Below are positions 45,867-57,939 of a DNA stretch of 64,000 bases, piece after piece. The translations under genes and the position numbers were made by a program. Position 1 is the first letter of the stretch. The number at the start of each line of letters is the position of its first letter. Below the pieces are notes generated by a model. The model was given only the letters and a program-made list of their open reading frames with translations, did not search any database and was not told the origin of the DNA. Source of the stretch: Saccharum officinarum (taxonomy: Eukaryota > Streptophyta > Magnoliopsida > Poales > Poaceae); NCBI GenBank assembly GCA_020631735.1, contig CM036215.1, positions 14,658,346-14,722,345 on the forward strand. Reading direction: 5' to 3'.

Positions 45867-46440
45867 CTATTTTGCCGAGAAGTGGGCACTGATGGTCGCC
45901 GTTTTGGAGGGATCACCAGTACCTAGGTCGATTTGCTTCACGTTGGCTTCTTTTGGAGGAGCGAGGATGCTAGGCTTCTTGGCTGGGATCTCTAGTTCTT
46001 CTAGGTTGATTTCAGCTACTGCGGTCGCTATCTCTTCTCTTCCACTGGCTACTTGTGCCTTAGCTGCGATATGGACTGCTTGTATGTCGTAGTCGAAGGC
46101 ACGCTTCAGGTCACCCCTAAGGGAGATGATCTTGTTGGGCCCTGGCATTTTGAGTAGGAGGTATGGGTAGTGTGGTATCGTGAACTTGACTAATGCTGGT
46201 CTTCCAAGGATAGCGTGATATGAAGATTCGAAGTCTGCAACCTTAAATTTGATGAACTCTGTGTGGTAGTTTGAGGGAGTCCCAAAAGTAACCGATAGAG
46301 TGATCTGTCCAAGTGGCATGGCTACCTTGTCTGGTACTATCCTGTAGAAAGGAACACTTGTTGGAGTAATCATCCCGACGAATTCTAGCTCCATCTTCCT
46401 TAGTGTTTCTGAAAATATTATGTTGAGTCCGGCTCCCCAT
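45867..46440 (-). pseudogene. Tat protease region
   Basis: 175 codons (46394-45867) include TLSVTFGTPSNYHTEFIKFK and SSYHAILGRPALVKF, the retroviral-type aspartic protease region of Tat elements. The active-site stretch lies upstream near 46440-46480 and is out of frame. A linker toward reverse transcriptase is rich in alanine and glutamate. Confidence 0.8.
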
Positions 46441-46849
46441 CGATTAGCACTTTTGTGACGGTCATACCAGTGATTATTGGATCTAAAACTAGTGGGTAGT
46501 GGCCAGCATTTCCCACGCTAGTTCATTGATCCTCTCTTGAAAACTAGATTGGGTACAACGACCAATTGAGGTATCTGGGAGTAGCTAGTTCTGCTGCCAT
46601 GATGGTTTATAGAGCTAGCTTATCCTGGTGTTTGCTCCTAGAATCCAGAATTCCAGCAAAGATGACTGCCACTGTTCCCTTTGATTGTTGAAATCCCTTA
46701 TCCCCACGGTTGTCCTCGTCTTTCTTCTGGTTATCTTCTTTCTTATCTCCATTGTTGCCTTTTCTTCAATATCTGTCGAGAAGATGCGACAATCTCTAGT
46801 CGTGTGATTTCCTTGAGGGTGTCATATACAATGCATATTCTCAATGTCA

Positions 46850-48500
46850 TTAAACTTCTTGAATTTTGAGAATTTTTTTTAATTTGTTAGCCACAACTAC
46901 AGTGTTGTTCGGTCCACGCTTTTTGTGTTGATGCCCATTATTTCGATGATTTTTCCTATCTGGGTTATCTCGATTGTTTTTATCCAGGAACCTTTCTCGC
47001 GTTTTCTCCTCGGCAGTGATCATCTTTTCCACTAGCATCTGAATTCTTTATTGTTTCTTGGGTTTTCTTTGCAAAAGCCTTGAAACTACCACTTGGCCAT
47101 GATCCCGTGGGAGAAAGCTTTGATTATTTCTCGTTCAGTGATGTCGTGTACTTGAGCGCGTAGTTCACCAAATCAACGATAACCTCTGAGGCTTTCGCCT
47201 CCGTTCTGCTTGAGCGCTTTTAGCTCTGTATGTGTGATAGGATGCGTGATGATGCCTGTAAAGTTTTCACAGAAGGATCTTTGCAAATATTTCCACCCTT
47301 TGATGGATCCTGGGCTCAATTTATCAAACCATTGGAGAGGCATAGTCTATAATGCCATAGGGAAAAAGAGTGCTTTGATGTTATCATCTCCGTCGGCTAG
47401 TTCAATTGACTAGGTTTGGTTTTGCCATCATACTTAGAGTGGTTTGAAGGCTTGAATTTGTGAGGTAGCTGTACCGAAGCAAGTCGGTTTGCAAAGCAAG
47501 GGAACCTGTCGTGTGCTCTGGCTTCTTTATACTCTGATTCAGCCCCTCCTTCCTGCCAGCTATCGTTCTGGCGAGAGTAGTTCCGTGGGGCTGTTTGGAT
47601 GGGTACTCTGCTTCTGTTTTCCCTCGGCTGCTCAACTCTATTGCTTTGACTATGGTCCCTTCTACTTTCTCTGTTATGGCTTTCGCTTGGCCCTAGTCTT
47701 TCAAAGGTAGACCTCCTTTGACTTTGATTCTCTTGTCCGTGGGATGTTGATCTAGCGGGTAGTCTTGAGCGGGTCCTTCCGTCGTGTGCTCTAAAAGTTG
47801 TCGACCGGAGAACCTCTCGAAGTCGTTCTTGTTCTTTATTGGGATGCGAGACGGCTTTGAGTTCTTCCAATGCTTCTCGGATTTTGTCATATGGGGAATT
47901 ATGCATCCTAGTTGCATGCCTTTCTTCAGCTTCTTGTTCTGATTTTTTTATTGTACTCGGCCATATCCGATTCATACTTGACCCAAGCTTCTTTGCGTTG
48001 TTGGGCCCGACAACTGCGTTCCTGCTTTAGTTTGTTCCTTCTTTCTCTAGTTTGTCTCTGGCTTTTAGTCTTGTCATTGTACTCCGAAGCGTTGGGTGAT
48101 ATGTTGGACTCTAATTTATCTAAGGACCTGACGTCGAGTGCTTTTGGCGAAATCAGAGGTGGTCACCGAATCATGAATACCTCTCGATCGTGCATTGCCT
48201 CCACGTTTGTGACTGCATCATTAGAGTTGTTAATGATCTCTGTAGAGACATCAATGTCGTAGAGCGTGCTTCCTTCTTGGAAAGGTAAAATCGTTGCTTC
48301 ATCAACCAGTCAGACATCGCCACTCCCAGAGACAGAACCCGGCCAGTGGACGAGGCAGTTTTGTGGAGTCACGGTTAGTACAAGGCCTTCTTGGGCTCCT
48401 GTGAGTGGTACCCCTCGCATCAATCTGGCTGCTTCTTGGAGTAGAATCTGGCATGACTTCGCCATGTAGTTGAGTCCGAATGGGAAGGGTTCCAACTTTA
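46850..48500 (-). pseudogene. Tat gag, broken
   Basis: Pieces are LEPFPFGLNYMAKSCQILLQ (48495-48310) near the N-terminus, a charged arginine/serine-rich region (47975-47400) ending with PHKFKPSNHSKYDGKTKP, and capsid-like fragments to about 46850 (VEKMITAEEKTRERFLDKN). Several frameshifts and stops separate them. Confidence 0.8.
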
Positions 48501-48893
48501 TGGAAGAATTCTGAAGTATGCTTGAGTTGATCTCTTGATGGATTAAAGCTGTGTTCCGGAGTCCTATCGGAAAAGAACCCGAATTGGTTCCTAAGGTGGA
48601 TCCCGTCCCAGAGTCTGAGTTGAATTAGATCGTCGGCAAAACTTGAATTGATTTAGAAATCGCGAGACGTGAGAGCCTTCCAACGAGTTCCTTTGTTGAT
48701 CTCGCCAAAAGAGTGAGGTCTTTCAGGTTTTCTTGATCGTCGACGAGACGTCCTTGAAGCTTGCCTTTGTCGTCTGCCTCACAGATCCATGATCCGAAGA
48801 TGAAGGTTGATCTCATCGAGAAAATCATGTTGTCGAGGTCTGTCGAGCTCTTAGATGCAAATCCATCGAAACTCCTCTACCTGACGCACCAGC

Positions 48894-49358
48894 TGTCGAT
48901 GTTTTACCACCGATAGCCTATCACGGGGGTACCCAGGACAGTTGTTCGGGTTTCGGCTGGTGCGGAACTCAACGGTAAACGCAAGAGACAGTCAATTTAT
49001 ACTGGTTCGGGCCTTCGACCGTGATTGAGTAACAGTCTTTACGTCCCGTCGGCGTTAGCCTTTTGCGTTGGATTGATTGATATGTTGTGTTATTGTTACA
49101 TGGGTGTCCATAGTCTCTCTTTATATCCATAGAGAAGACTATGATGCGGTTACAATCATAGTCGGATCCAAAGAAGGTGTCCTGATCCTAATACAGAAGG
49201 CACTTTCATGTAGGACTCCGGCTAGTCTAGCATATTCTACTCGGATTTGGTATAGCAGTTACTGCACTCCCTCCTGCATCGGTCCGTGGGCCAGGCCTGG
49301 CTAGAGCCCACGACTTGTAGTCATATCGCTGGGGAACCCTGTGAGTCCCGCATCGACA
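48894..49358 (-). repeat. 5' LTR of the Tat element
   Basis: The 465-bp segment has 8-bp inverted ends, TGTCGATG and CATCGACA. Just inside, on the minus strand, is GCTGGTGCGTCAGGTAGAGG, which could be the primer-binding site. No matching 3' LTR is in the window, so a target duplication cannot be checked. Confidence 0.85.
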
Positions 49359-50031
49359 CTTATGTACATAACTTATCGTTATACTTTTTTATTATAAGTT
49401 TTAAATTTCTTTTGGAAAAATATTTCCATAACATTTCATTATTGGAAAAGTTGGAAAAGTTACAAGTTATACAAATAAATCATGTGCATAGGACAACTTA
49501 TCATCACAACTGATACAACTTATGTACATAACTTTTTACGTGACAAATTATCATCACAACTTTTCGTTATAACTTTTGTAGATTTGTCATCATAAGATTC
49601 AATTAGATCGGAAGATGAGAAAAAGTCAAAGAAGAGAGAAAATGGGTGAAAAAGAAAAAAAAAACATGGTGCTCTGTTTTATATTATATGTCTACAATAA
49701 AATAGATAGATTAATGTATAAAAAATAAAAAGGTAAAGGAAAAAAGAAGAAAATAAAAAAAGGAAAGAGGCAACATGCAACGTGTGGCGTAGAAACCAGT
49801 GAACGACTGCGGGAATGGAATTGAGTGTCTAGATAATTATTCATAGTTGTCACTTACAGACTGTCTAGTTAAAAGCTTGGTAGTTTTGGAGTGACATTGA
49901 TGCCTTTAAAATGAAGGATCTATATATTGATCGAACCACACTGAATCTCGAAACTACTTTGTTCAATCCAACCTACAGATAATTATTCATAGTTGTGACT
50001 TGGAGATTATTTTGGCGTGCCTTCTTAATTG
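49359..50031. other. AT-rich spacer between Tat element and P450 gene
   Basis: Short direct repeats of ACTTATGTACATAACTT and ATCATCACAACTT occur at 49359-49570. The remainder is A-rich. A TCCTCCCTC-type motif is absent. The right part should include the 3' untranslated region of the minus-strand P450 gene. Confidence 0.55.
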
Positions 50032-51878
50032 TTATGCTACGGCACCTATATCTGTATGATTGTATCTGGTTGGCACAAGCAAGAGCGGCGTCTTCTTATG
50101 GACGGTGAGTCCTCCGGCCTCTTCCATGCACATGTCCTCCCTCCTCACCCCCTCCGGGAGCTCCCAGTCGAAGCAGTAGAGCAGGTTGGCGAGCGTGAAC
50201 TCCGTGGTGGCCACCCCCATGTCTATCCCGGGGCACATCCTGCGCCCGGCGCCGAACGGCAGGAACTCGAACTGCGCCCGGTTGAAGAAGCTGGCGGCGG
50301 CGGCCTCCTCGCCCTCGAACCTCTCCGGGACGAACTCCTCGGGGTCGTCCCAGCTCGCCGGGTCCCTCCCAATCGCCCACGCGTTCACGAGCACCCTCGT
50401 CCTCGCCGGCACGTCGTACCCGGACACCGTGATGCGCCGCATGGTCTCCCTCGGCACCAGGAGCGGCAGCGCCGGGTGCAGCCGCAGCGTCTCCATGACC
50501 ACCGCCCTGAGGTACCTGAGCTTCGCCACGTCGTCTTGCTGCACTCGCCCTTTGCTGCCCACCACGGCCCTGACTTCCTCCTGCACCTTCTTCAACACCT
50601 CCGGCTTCCGGACCACCTCCGCCATTGCCCAGATGATGGTCACCGCGCCCGTGTCGACGGCACCGATAAATGTGTTCTAGTACAAGATACAAGATTTTAT
50701 ATATTTTTAGGCAGGAAAGATATTGTTGTAATTTTATTTATCACGAATAATCAAATGGCCTTTGATTAAATTTCATATATACCGTTAGTAGTGCCTTGAC
50801 GACGTCTCTGCTGAACCTGAAAGAACCTTCGTGCTCCTCCATGAGGCCGACGAGGACGTCGATGAGGCCGCAGCCATTGCCGGGCTTCTTGGCGCGGCGG
50901 GCGGGGTCGAGGTGCTGGTCGAGCATCATCTCGAAGAAGGCGTCGAAATCCCTGAACACCCTCTCGCGGAGGGAGGCGACGCCGGTGAGGCGGTCCACGA
51001 AGCGGCCGACGGCGTTGGGGAAGTAGTCCTCGGCGGAGAAGCTGGACCGCACCACCATGGCCTCGTCGATCACGTGGTGGAAGTGCTCCTTGTACGCGAA
51101 GTGCTCCGTCCCGTAGATGTTGCCGAACGCCACCGTGCCCACGATGCCGTCCATGTACCCGAAGATGTGGTCCTCCAGGAACACAGGTCGTCTACGTGCC
51201 ATGCTGCTTAGTTTGCTGATGAGTTTGTCCATCTGATGACAATTAACCATCCTTTGAATATTAGTGGCGAGTACTGGCGTCCAATCAGCACTCGAGTGGA
51301 GCCCCAACTAAGCTCAAGGCACTGATATAGATAGATACCTCGGCCTCCCTGGCGTACCAAGTGGCCTGGATGCGGCGCTTGCTGAGGAACTCGACGACGA
51401 GGAGCCTGCGCCGCTCTCGCCACTGCTCGCTATAAGGGCTGAACGCCACGTCGTTGTGCTGGTACGACAGCCGCCTAGGCCCCGGCGTGTCCGGACGGCT
51501 GCAGCAGTCGGCGTCGTGCGTCTTGAGCACGTCCCGCGCCGCGTCTGCCGACGACACCACCACGGCGGGCACCGTCCCCAGCCGCAGCATCACGACCGGC
51601 CCGTGCCGCCGCGCCAGCTCCCGGAGGCTCCGGTGCGGCAGCGCGCCCATCTGGTGCAGGTTGCCGAGGATGGGTAGCCCCGACGCGCGCGGCGGCAGGT
51701 GGTACGACGTGCTGGTGGTGTTCTGCCTGCGCCTGCTTCTTGTTGCTACGAGGAAGATGGAGAGAAAGGGTAGGATGGCTAACAGCAGGAGGGGGGTTGC
51801 TGGCACGAGCTGCCATTGTTGAGGCAAGTGCTGATCTAGCACACTTCTTAGCAAATGCAAAACCATCCCTTTTTGCAT
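50032..51878 (-). CDS. cytochrome P450, CYP71-clan type
   Basis: Three exons, 51878-51339, 51232-50783 and 50676-50032, join to 544 codons plus stop arrangement (545 codons in all). Both introns are GT-AG, phase 0 and 106 bp. The protein should be an ER-anchored haem-thiolate monooxygenase. It has an N-terminal membrane anchor (about residues 24-44), a proline-rich hinge (LPPRASGLPILGNL), an I-helix GAVDTGAVTI, the K-helix ETLR, PERF, and the haem loop FLPFGAGRRMCPG with its cysteine near residue 478. All key residues are present, so it looks functional. The start was taken at the first methionine close to the anchor. A second in-frame ATG is four codons later, and an ORF extension to 51989 lacks anchor-like sequence. 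Substrate cannot be inferred. CYP71 enzymes act mostly in specialised metabolism. Confidence 0.93.
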
Positions 51879-52028
51879 TGGACCTGATGATGCTGTTTCT
51901 CGATCTGTTGATCTGAGCTGAGTTTTGTCACGACGATGTGCTATCGTCCTTTGTGCTGTGTTGTGGAGTATCTCAGAGTTCAGACACAAAAGTACCTTGC
52001 TTTGTAGCGTTAGCTATGATACTATATG

Positions 52029-52038
52029 ACATATATAG
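52029..52038 (-). promoter_or_regulatory. possible TATA box of the P450 gene
   Basis: On the minus strand this reads CCTATATATG, about 150 bp upstream of the chosen start codon. The distance leaves room for a leader of roughly 120 bp. It is inferred from sequence only. Confidence 0.45.
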
Positions 52039-53215
52039 GCTCTCAGCCAGTTTGAGTACTGGGATTGTGTACAATTCTTTATTGTCCTGCTACATTATTG
52101 GAAACGTGCACGAGCACGAGCCAAGAAAGTAGATATATATATACACTAACGGTGCAAATTGCTAATGAGAGTGGACCAGGCTGATTGAACTAGCAAACAA
52201 TGGCAATACGACGCTTGTGATGCATTATACTACTGGGCTAGCGCTACTAGAGTGTGGCAGTATCAATTCCCAACAGGAAATATCTATCTCAAAAATACAA
52301 AAAAGCAGACTGTAGCCATCTTGGCATCTTCACGATACGTCTCTCAAGTTCTGTTCTTCCTGACTTCCGATTGCAAATAGTAACAGATTAGTGGGGCATT
52401 GGTTGTTTAAATGTCCGCATCAAAATGATCAAATAATGATCTTCGCTTGCCATGCAGCTCCCGCTAACCCATGATCCATGCCATGCGAGGTTATCAGCAC
52501 ACACCACTGCTGGAGCGTCTGGAGCCACTCCTATCCTATCAGTGAGATCTGGATTTGAAGATCCTATTACATCCTTAGTGTCTTGTGCTCTCGCGTGCAT
52601 CTTCTTGTACCACTTCTGTTTGTTTGCATTGTCAACACCCTTCCACTACTATGGAACCAAACATATCAATTGGCCTATCATTGTGGATATTTTTCTAGAG
52701 CATCTCCAACAGACTTTATAACTTTGGCTATTCAAAATCTGCTCCCAAATCAATTTAGCCTCTCAAAATCATTACTTGCTGCAGCAAGTTCTCTAAAGCT
52801 AGTCCTGTGGTGATCGACAGGACTTAGTTTTGGAGGGTAATGGCTCTGACAATGGATCCATGCTCACACGGCAGTGTTAAGTGACGATAACCTACTTGTT
52901 AAAAAAAATATACAACCTTTGCAGAGTATAAAAATCTATCTGTATAGTTGTGCCTGCAGTCTCGAATGAGTTACAATTTGGTTACAACAGCTAATTGGGT
53001 TGAGATAAGTAAAAACATGAGTATGTGTAACAGGAAAGGAAAGGTTATATTATATGCCATATGGTGTGGGAGCGGAGTGTTCATTAACACTTAAAATGTG
53101 ACAAAACCCTATTTTGGGGAATACTCTTATGTATGAAAAATATGTGTCTTCTCCAAAAAGGTGTATATAAAACCAAACATTGCATGCATAAAAAGATATA
53201 TGTGTATTCATATCT
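52039..53215. other. P450 upstream region and intergenic DNA
   Basis: No gene is recognised. At 52697, AGAGCATCTCCAACAG is the kind of start seen in several grass MITEs, but no inverted end follows. It may be a truncated copy. Confidence 0.45.
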
Positions 53216-54417
53216 CACTACTACAGAAATCTTAATGGAGGCGGGCAAAAACGATTAATGGAGGCGGACATTTCAACCACCTCCAATCAAAGGTCACGGC
53301 TAATCCAACCTTTTTGGAGGCGGTTGCTTTAGCCGCCTCGGTTAATCGATTAATGGAGGCGGTCACATTAAGATCCCCGCCTCCGTTAATCGATTTAAAA
53401 AAATAAAAAACCCTAGCAAGCCCAATCGAGCCCGCTGCCGGGCCCAATCGAACCCACTGCTGTCGCGGCCACCAGATCTGGGCGCGCCTCCTCCTCGCCA
53501 GATCAACGCGCGACCGACCTCCTCCACGCCGGATCTGGTCCCGCTGTGGCCCGATCTGGACTCGTCATCGCCGAAGAAGGACCGGGCGGCTGCAGATCTG
53601 CAAAGAGGAGAGAGGGACGAGTGAGGGAGATGAAAAGAGGAAGAGAGAGGGAGATGGGGAGAACTGACCTACCTCTGCCGCACGCCGCCCGCGGACCTGC
53701 GCCACCGCGTGCCGCGCATCGTGCCACCGCGCGCCACGCCGCTCAGCACTGCGGACCCCATGCCACCGTGTGCCACACACCGCCACCGCGCGCCACGCAG
53801 CCTGGCTGCATGAACCCCGCGCCACCCGGCCCCGCGAAGCCACGCAACCCGGACCCACGCCACCACGTGTCGCGCGCCGCCGACACTGAAGAGAGGGAGG
53901 CCGTGGAGAGAGAGGGGCCAGATGGAGGGAGGGAGGCGCTCGTCACGCTTCTGTGTGAGAGAGAGAGGGAGACGGTGGAGAGAGAGAGCAGCGCCTGTGC
54001 TAGAGGGAGAGCGGCGCCTAAGGGAGTGGCGCCTGATGTCCAGTTAGGATTTCATTTGGTTTATAGTTTGGGCCTAGAAATGATAGCGGGCTGGGCCAGA
54101 TTTTCGGAGACGGGTCTTATAAAATAATCATCTCCGAAAATAGATTTACAGAGGTGGGCTCCTTAAGACCCGCCTTCGAAAATAGACTATTTTTGGATGC
54201 GGTTGTCTTAAAATGTCCGCCTCCATAAATCGATTTTAGGAGACGATTATTTTTTGACCGCCTCCGTAAATCGACTTTACGAGGTGGGCAAAAGTGACCG
54301 CCTCCGTAAATCAAAATGCCCGCCTCCATTATCCGGTATTTTCCGAGGTGATTAGATTTTGTGACCACCTCCGTTAATTAAAGTGCACCATCGTGCAAAA
54401 TCAATCCTGTAGTAGTG
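53216..54417. mobile_element. non-autonomous CACTA transposon, same family as 12999-14109
   Basis: It begins CACTACTACAGAAAT and ends CCTGTAGTAGTG, with an exact 3-bp duplication TCT (53213-53215 and 54418-54420). Subterminal repeats are GGAGGCGG with TTAATCGATT spacers at the left and their complements at the right. The GC-rich interior (53400-54030) has a long open frame on the plus strand rich in arginine, proline and glutamate, plus GAGAGAGGGAG tracts like those of the sister element. No transposase is present. Confidence 0.93.
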
Positions 54418-54420
54418 TCT

Positions 54421-55811
54421 CGCTCTACTGGATAAGGTTGGGTTTGTTGAGTATTTTGTACTCACCCTTACTTTATTGTCCAGAGGAGGATTCAAACTTG
54501 GTCCCTAAAATATTATTCAGTTAATGTTGTGTGTGCACCTAACTAGCATGTGGCTCAGGATCATTAGGATGTAGTATGCCTTGTTTGTTGTGGATCTTGC
54601 ATCCATTAAGGTGTTGGGGCTACTATTTTGTAATCCTTGTTTTAGTCGTGGCTTCGTAACCCGCTATCATCTAAACTCCTGCTTTGAGACTATCTGATAC
54701 AGTACATGTTAGATTTAATGTGGACTTGGCCCATATTTTATTTAATTAAATTGAATAAAATCCTAAGGCCCATGTTAAATATTATGTGTATTATGATTTA
54801 GTCCTATACCAGATTTTGACTAGATGCTGACTCGATTTATATGGACGGACTTTGTCTATCTATATTGAGAAATTGAGAAAGGATGAGGGTGTGCCATGCA
54901 CGCGTGCTGCTGAGCCAAGGCGTGGCTGTGTCAAGCCCGACCCGACCTGTTGCGGTGTTAGAGTTAGTTTTGCCACTCAAGCCGGTTAATGACAGGAGCG
55001 CCGAGAACGACCCGCTGCGGTGTAGTGTTAGAGTTGGTTTTGTCACTCAAGCCAGTTAATGACAAGAGTTTTCGCTTATAATGACAGAGTACAGCAGGAA
55101 TTTTCTCTCGTGATGACGAGAACCGAGTGCTGCTTCTGCCTTATGATCTTCCATAGCACTGAAGTGTCTCCCGTGAGTGTTTCTCTACTTCTGCCTTCTA
55201 ATCTTCTGCAGCACCACGTGAGCCATGATAACGAGACAAATGTTTGACATTCATGTTTAGAAATTCAAACTTTTGAATTTCAAAATCTACGAACTTAATA
55301 CACATATTTCTGACTCTAAATGACTTCAAATAAAAAACTTTTTAACTACAAAGTTGTAGATCGTGTTGGTAACTATAGCTTTAGTATAGACCATGTCAAT
55401 ATATGAGGTTGTTTGAAATTTTTAAATTTTAAATTTCAAAATTATAAACTTAAAAAAATAATTGGGGCATCTAAAAATCAATTTATAGAGATGAGCCTCT
55501 ATTAATCGATGATATGTAGATGTGGACATTTTCCTGGAGGTTGCCAGACCATTTATGGAAGAGGTCGCTGGATGTGCCAGACTCTATTAATCGGAGTTGT
55601 CTTCTAAAATTATTTTTGGGTAGTCAGGTAGTGTGTAGACGTAAATCAAAACTTATATAGAAGACGACCCGATTGCATGTTAATTAGACGATGCCAAGAA
55701 ACAATCCTGGTAATTGATTTAGGTGGAAATTAGAAGGGCTAAAAAGGATACTAATAATAGTGGAATTCATGTTGAGCCTTTCACGTGCTTCTTCATAACA
55801 TGTTTAGATAA
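54421..55811. other. intergenic; short tandem duplication and CACTA-like debris
   Basis: At about 54935-55068, two diverged copies of GTTAGAGTTAGTTTTGCCAC with flanks form a tandem duplication of roughly 75-80 bp. From 55250 to 55640 the sequence resembles internal CACTA repeats (AACTACAAAGTTGTAGATC) and subterminal motifs, without defined ends. No gene is seen. Confidence 0.5.
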
Positions 55812-56647
55812 TCTATATCTATAACTAATATTAAAGAGGCAAAATCTCTCTCCACCCATTTTTTGGTCCGACCCTTCCTAACTAAGGTAATCTAAATAAG
55901 AATTCTAATGCAAATAGACTTCTGCTTGATATCATCAAACATGCAAGGCTTTTTGTCCTGGGTAACTTGAATAGGGATCAAAATCTAAATAGAAAAGGGT
56001 AAATATAGAAATAGGATAAATAGTCCTGAGTAGCTTGAATAGGAATCTAAATATAAATAGAAAAGGATAAAAATAAAAAGTGTGCAAATATGAATTAAGC
56101 GAAGCAATTTTTTATTATATCTTTACCATGACCAAACAAACTCAACGTCAAAATTATATATGGGTTATTAAATCAAATATGAATTAAGCTAAGCAATTTT
56201 TTTTATTAAAGCTTCACCATGACAAAAAAATACTCAATGTCAAAATTATGTATGGGTTAAATTAAATTAATGGCATGTTTTCATCTATCCTAAAATAAAC
56301 TAATCTATATTTACATATTTATATTATCTAAAAAGCATATATCATTTTATATTGGTATGTCCTCTCTCACATGTCTATACAAGTTAGAGCAACACATATA
56401 ACTAGCCATAATATCCTAAAATGAATATAAAGATATAATGTGATCGTTAAATAATAAATCTTTAACTCTCTCGTGCTCATGTAAGTTAGAGTGGCTAACA
56501 TATGTTGAGGAATGACAGTAGGGAATCCAGTTCAAAGATGTATCCTAACTCATGACGCGATTATTAATAAATCTCCAAACTAAAGTTGTCCAAATGACCG
56601 TGTAATAATATGTACACCCCATTACAACGGACGGACATATTTGCTAG
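55812..56647 (+). mobile_element. short non-autonomous Helitron
   Basis: It starts TCTATATCTATAACTAATAT and ends ACATATTTGCTAG, placed between A (55811) and T (56648). Helitrons begin with TC, end with CTRR and insert between A and T. The start and the near-end phrase ACAACGGACGGACAT resemble grass Helitron ends. There is no terminal inverted repeat or duplication, as expected. No Rep/helicase is present. The 3' hairpin is degenerate. Confidence 0.65.
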
Positions 56648-57031
56648 TAATTAGATAAAAGCTTAAAATTTGGATTGGAATGAATAAGTAGCAATGCTCT
56701 GGGAGCAGATGCGATTAAAAAAAAACTATCTGTCGGCGCCGTTCACGAAAATCGCCTCTCCGGCGCATAAAATTTATAGACGACTTCTGAAGTAGTACTA
56801 GATAGTTTGTTTACTGTAGCGCAGACCACGCACGAAAATCGCCTCTCCGTCGCAAGGTATGCAACGGCCGTATAGTATATATTCATGTGCTTTTGAGGTC
56901 GTGCTGCGGTGCCGGCATGATTGTATCCACATGATGCTGCTGCATGTGCCTGTGATGCAACTTGCATTGTTCCTCTCAGGCCTACCTAACGATGCAACAT
57001 TTCATTTCGTTGACTTTGATTGTTGGGTTAT

Positions 57032-57250
57032 GGCCTCGTTTAGTTCGCGATTTTTTTGGGAAATGATATCGTAGTACTTTCGTTGTTATTTGATAATTAG
57101 TGTCCAATCATGGTCTAATTAGGCTTAAAAGATTCGTCTCGTGAATTTCGTCTAAACTGTGTAATTAGTTTTATTTTTTATTTATATTTAATGCTTCATA
57201 CATGCATCCAAAGATTTGATGTGACGGAGAATCTTGAAAATTTTTGAAAA
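57032..57250. mobile_element. MITE, GGCCNTGTTTAG family, 3'-truncated
   Basis: It starts GGCCTCGTTTAG and matches the family core (TCTAATTAGGCTTAAAAGAT, TTTAATGCTTCATACATGCA). The expected final inverted CTAAACAAGGCC is missing after about 57250. Confidence 0.8.
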
Positions 57251-57363
57251 ACATACGCTGTATATCTGGGACTGGCATGTAGTACGTTCAGATTCTTCAT
57301 GTTTTGTGCTTCACGCCTGCGCCGATTGGCCGTACTTCGTTACTGACTAGGACACCAGATCAG

Positions 57364-57612
57364 GGCCCTGTTTAGATGCTAAATTTTTCCCCAAATTCTA
57401 CTATGCAAAAAGAAGATTCCCCCGGCACATTTATGGAGTACTAAATGTAGATGAAATCAAAAACTAATTGCACGGTTTTGTTGTTCTTTACGAGACGAAC
57501 GTTTTGAGCCTAATTAGTCAATGTTTGGACAATTTTTACCAAATAAAAACAAAATGCTACAATAGTCTACAGTAATTCGGCCACCCCCAATTTGGGCCAA
57601 CTAAACAAGGCC
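57364..57612. mobile_element. MITE, GGCCNTGTTTAG family, inverted relative to its neighbour
   Basis: Ends are GGCCCTGTTTAG and CTAAACAAGGCC, with an exact 3-bp duplication CAG (57361-57363 and 57613-57615). The core is in reverse orientation to the copy 110 bp upstream (here GAGCCTAATTAGTCAATG), so transcripts through both could form a hairpin. Confidence 0.9.
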
Positions 57613-57939
57613 CAGGTGTATTTTTCACCGGATCTTATATTACACGGGCAATTTTTTATACTCTCCTGCAAGTTGTAACCGCCGAGATGGTGCACCTGCG
57701 TCAATTATGCACACGGTGTTCGAGTTACTACTCTCAAACTGTATTATTGCATCCGTTGCCATTGCATAATTTCATTTACAGCCTCCCGTGTAACAACACG
57801 GAACAAAATTGTGTCTAATGCTATACAAGAACAACAAATTAAACAACAATGAATCAAGAGAACGATATCTATGTACACAAAAATGGTGATCCCTCCCCGC
57901 CAATGGCGAAGGTCGTCATCAGGTGGAGCTAGCCATTAT

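Larger units (their letters stand above)
40490..49358 (-). mobile_element. Tat-lineage Ty3/gypsy retrotransposon, degenerate and lacking its 3' LTR
   Basis: The minus strand carries a 5' LTR (48894-49358), gag, protease, reverse transcriptase, a first RNase H, a second archaeal-type RNase H, integrase, a 170-bp tandem array, and then an antisense (plus-strand) reading frame. The second RNase H between RNase H and integrase, plus a long 3' region with tandem repeats and an antisense frame, are hallmarks of the Tat/Retand-Grande type. Stops and frameshifts are frequent throughout. The left side ends inside the antisense frame against CACTA repeats, with no 3' LTR in the window, so a deletion removed it. 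Confidence 0.9.

Noticed and set aside
49077..49513. Open frames of about 75 codons next to the P450 gene
   Set aside because: They lie mostly within the Tat LTR and AT-rich spacer and show no coding features.
53546..54127. 193-codon plus-strand open frame
   Set aside because: It sits within the CACTA element 53216-54417. It is composed of low-complexity RE and AP runs from GAGAGA tracts and lacks a recognisable domain.
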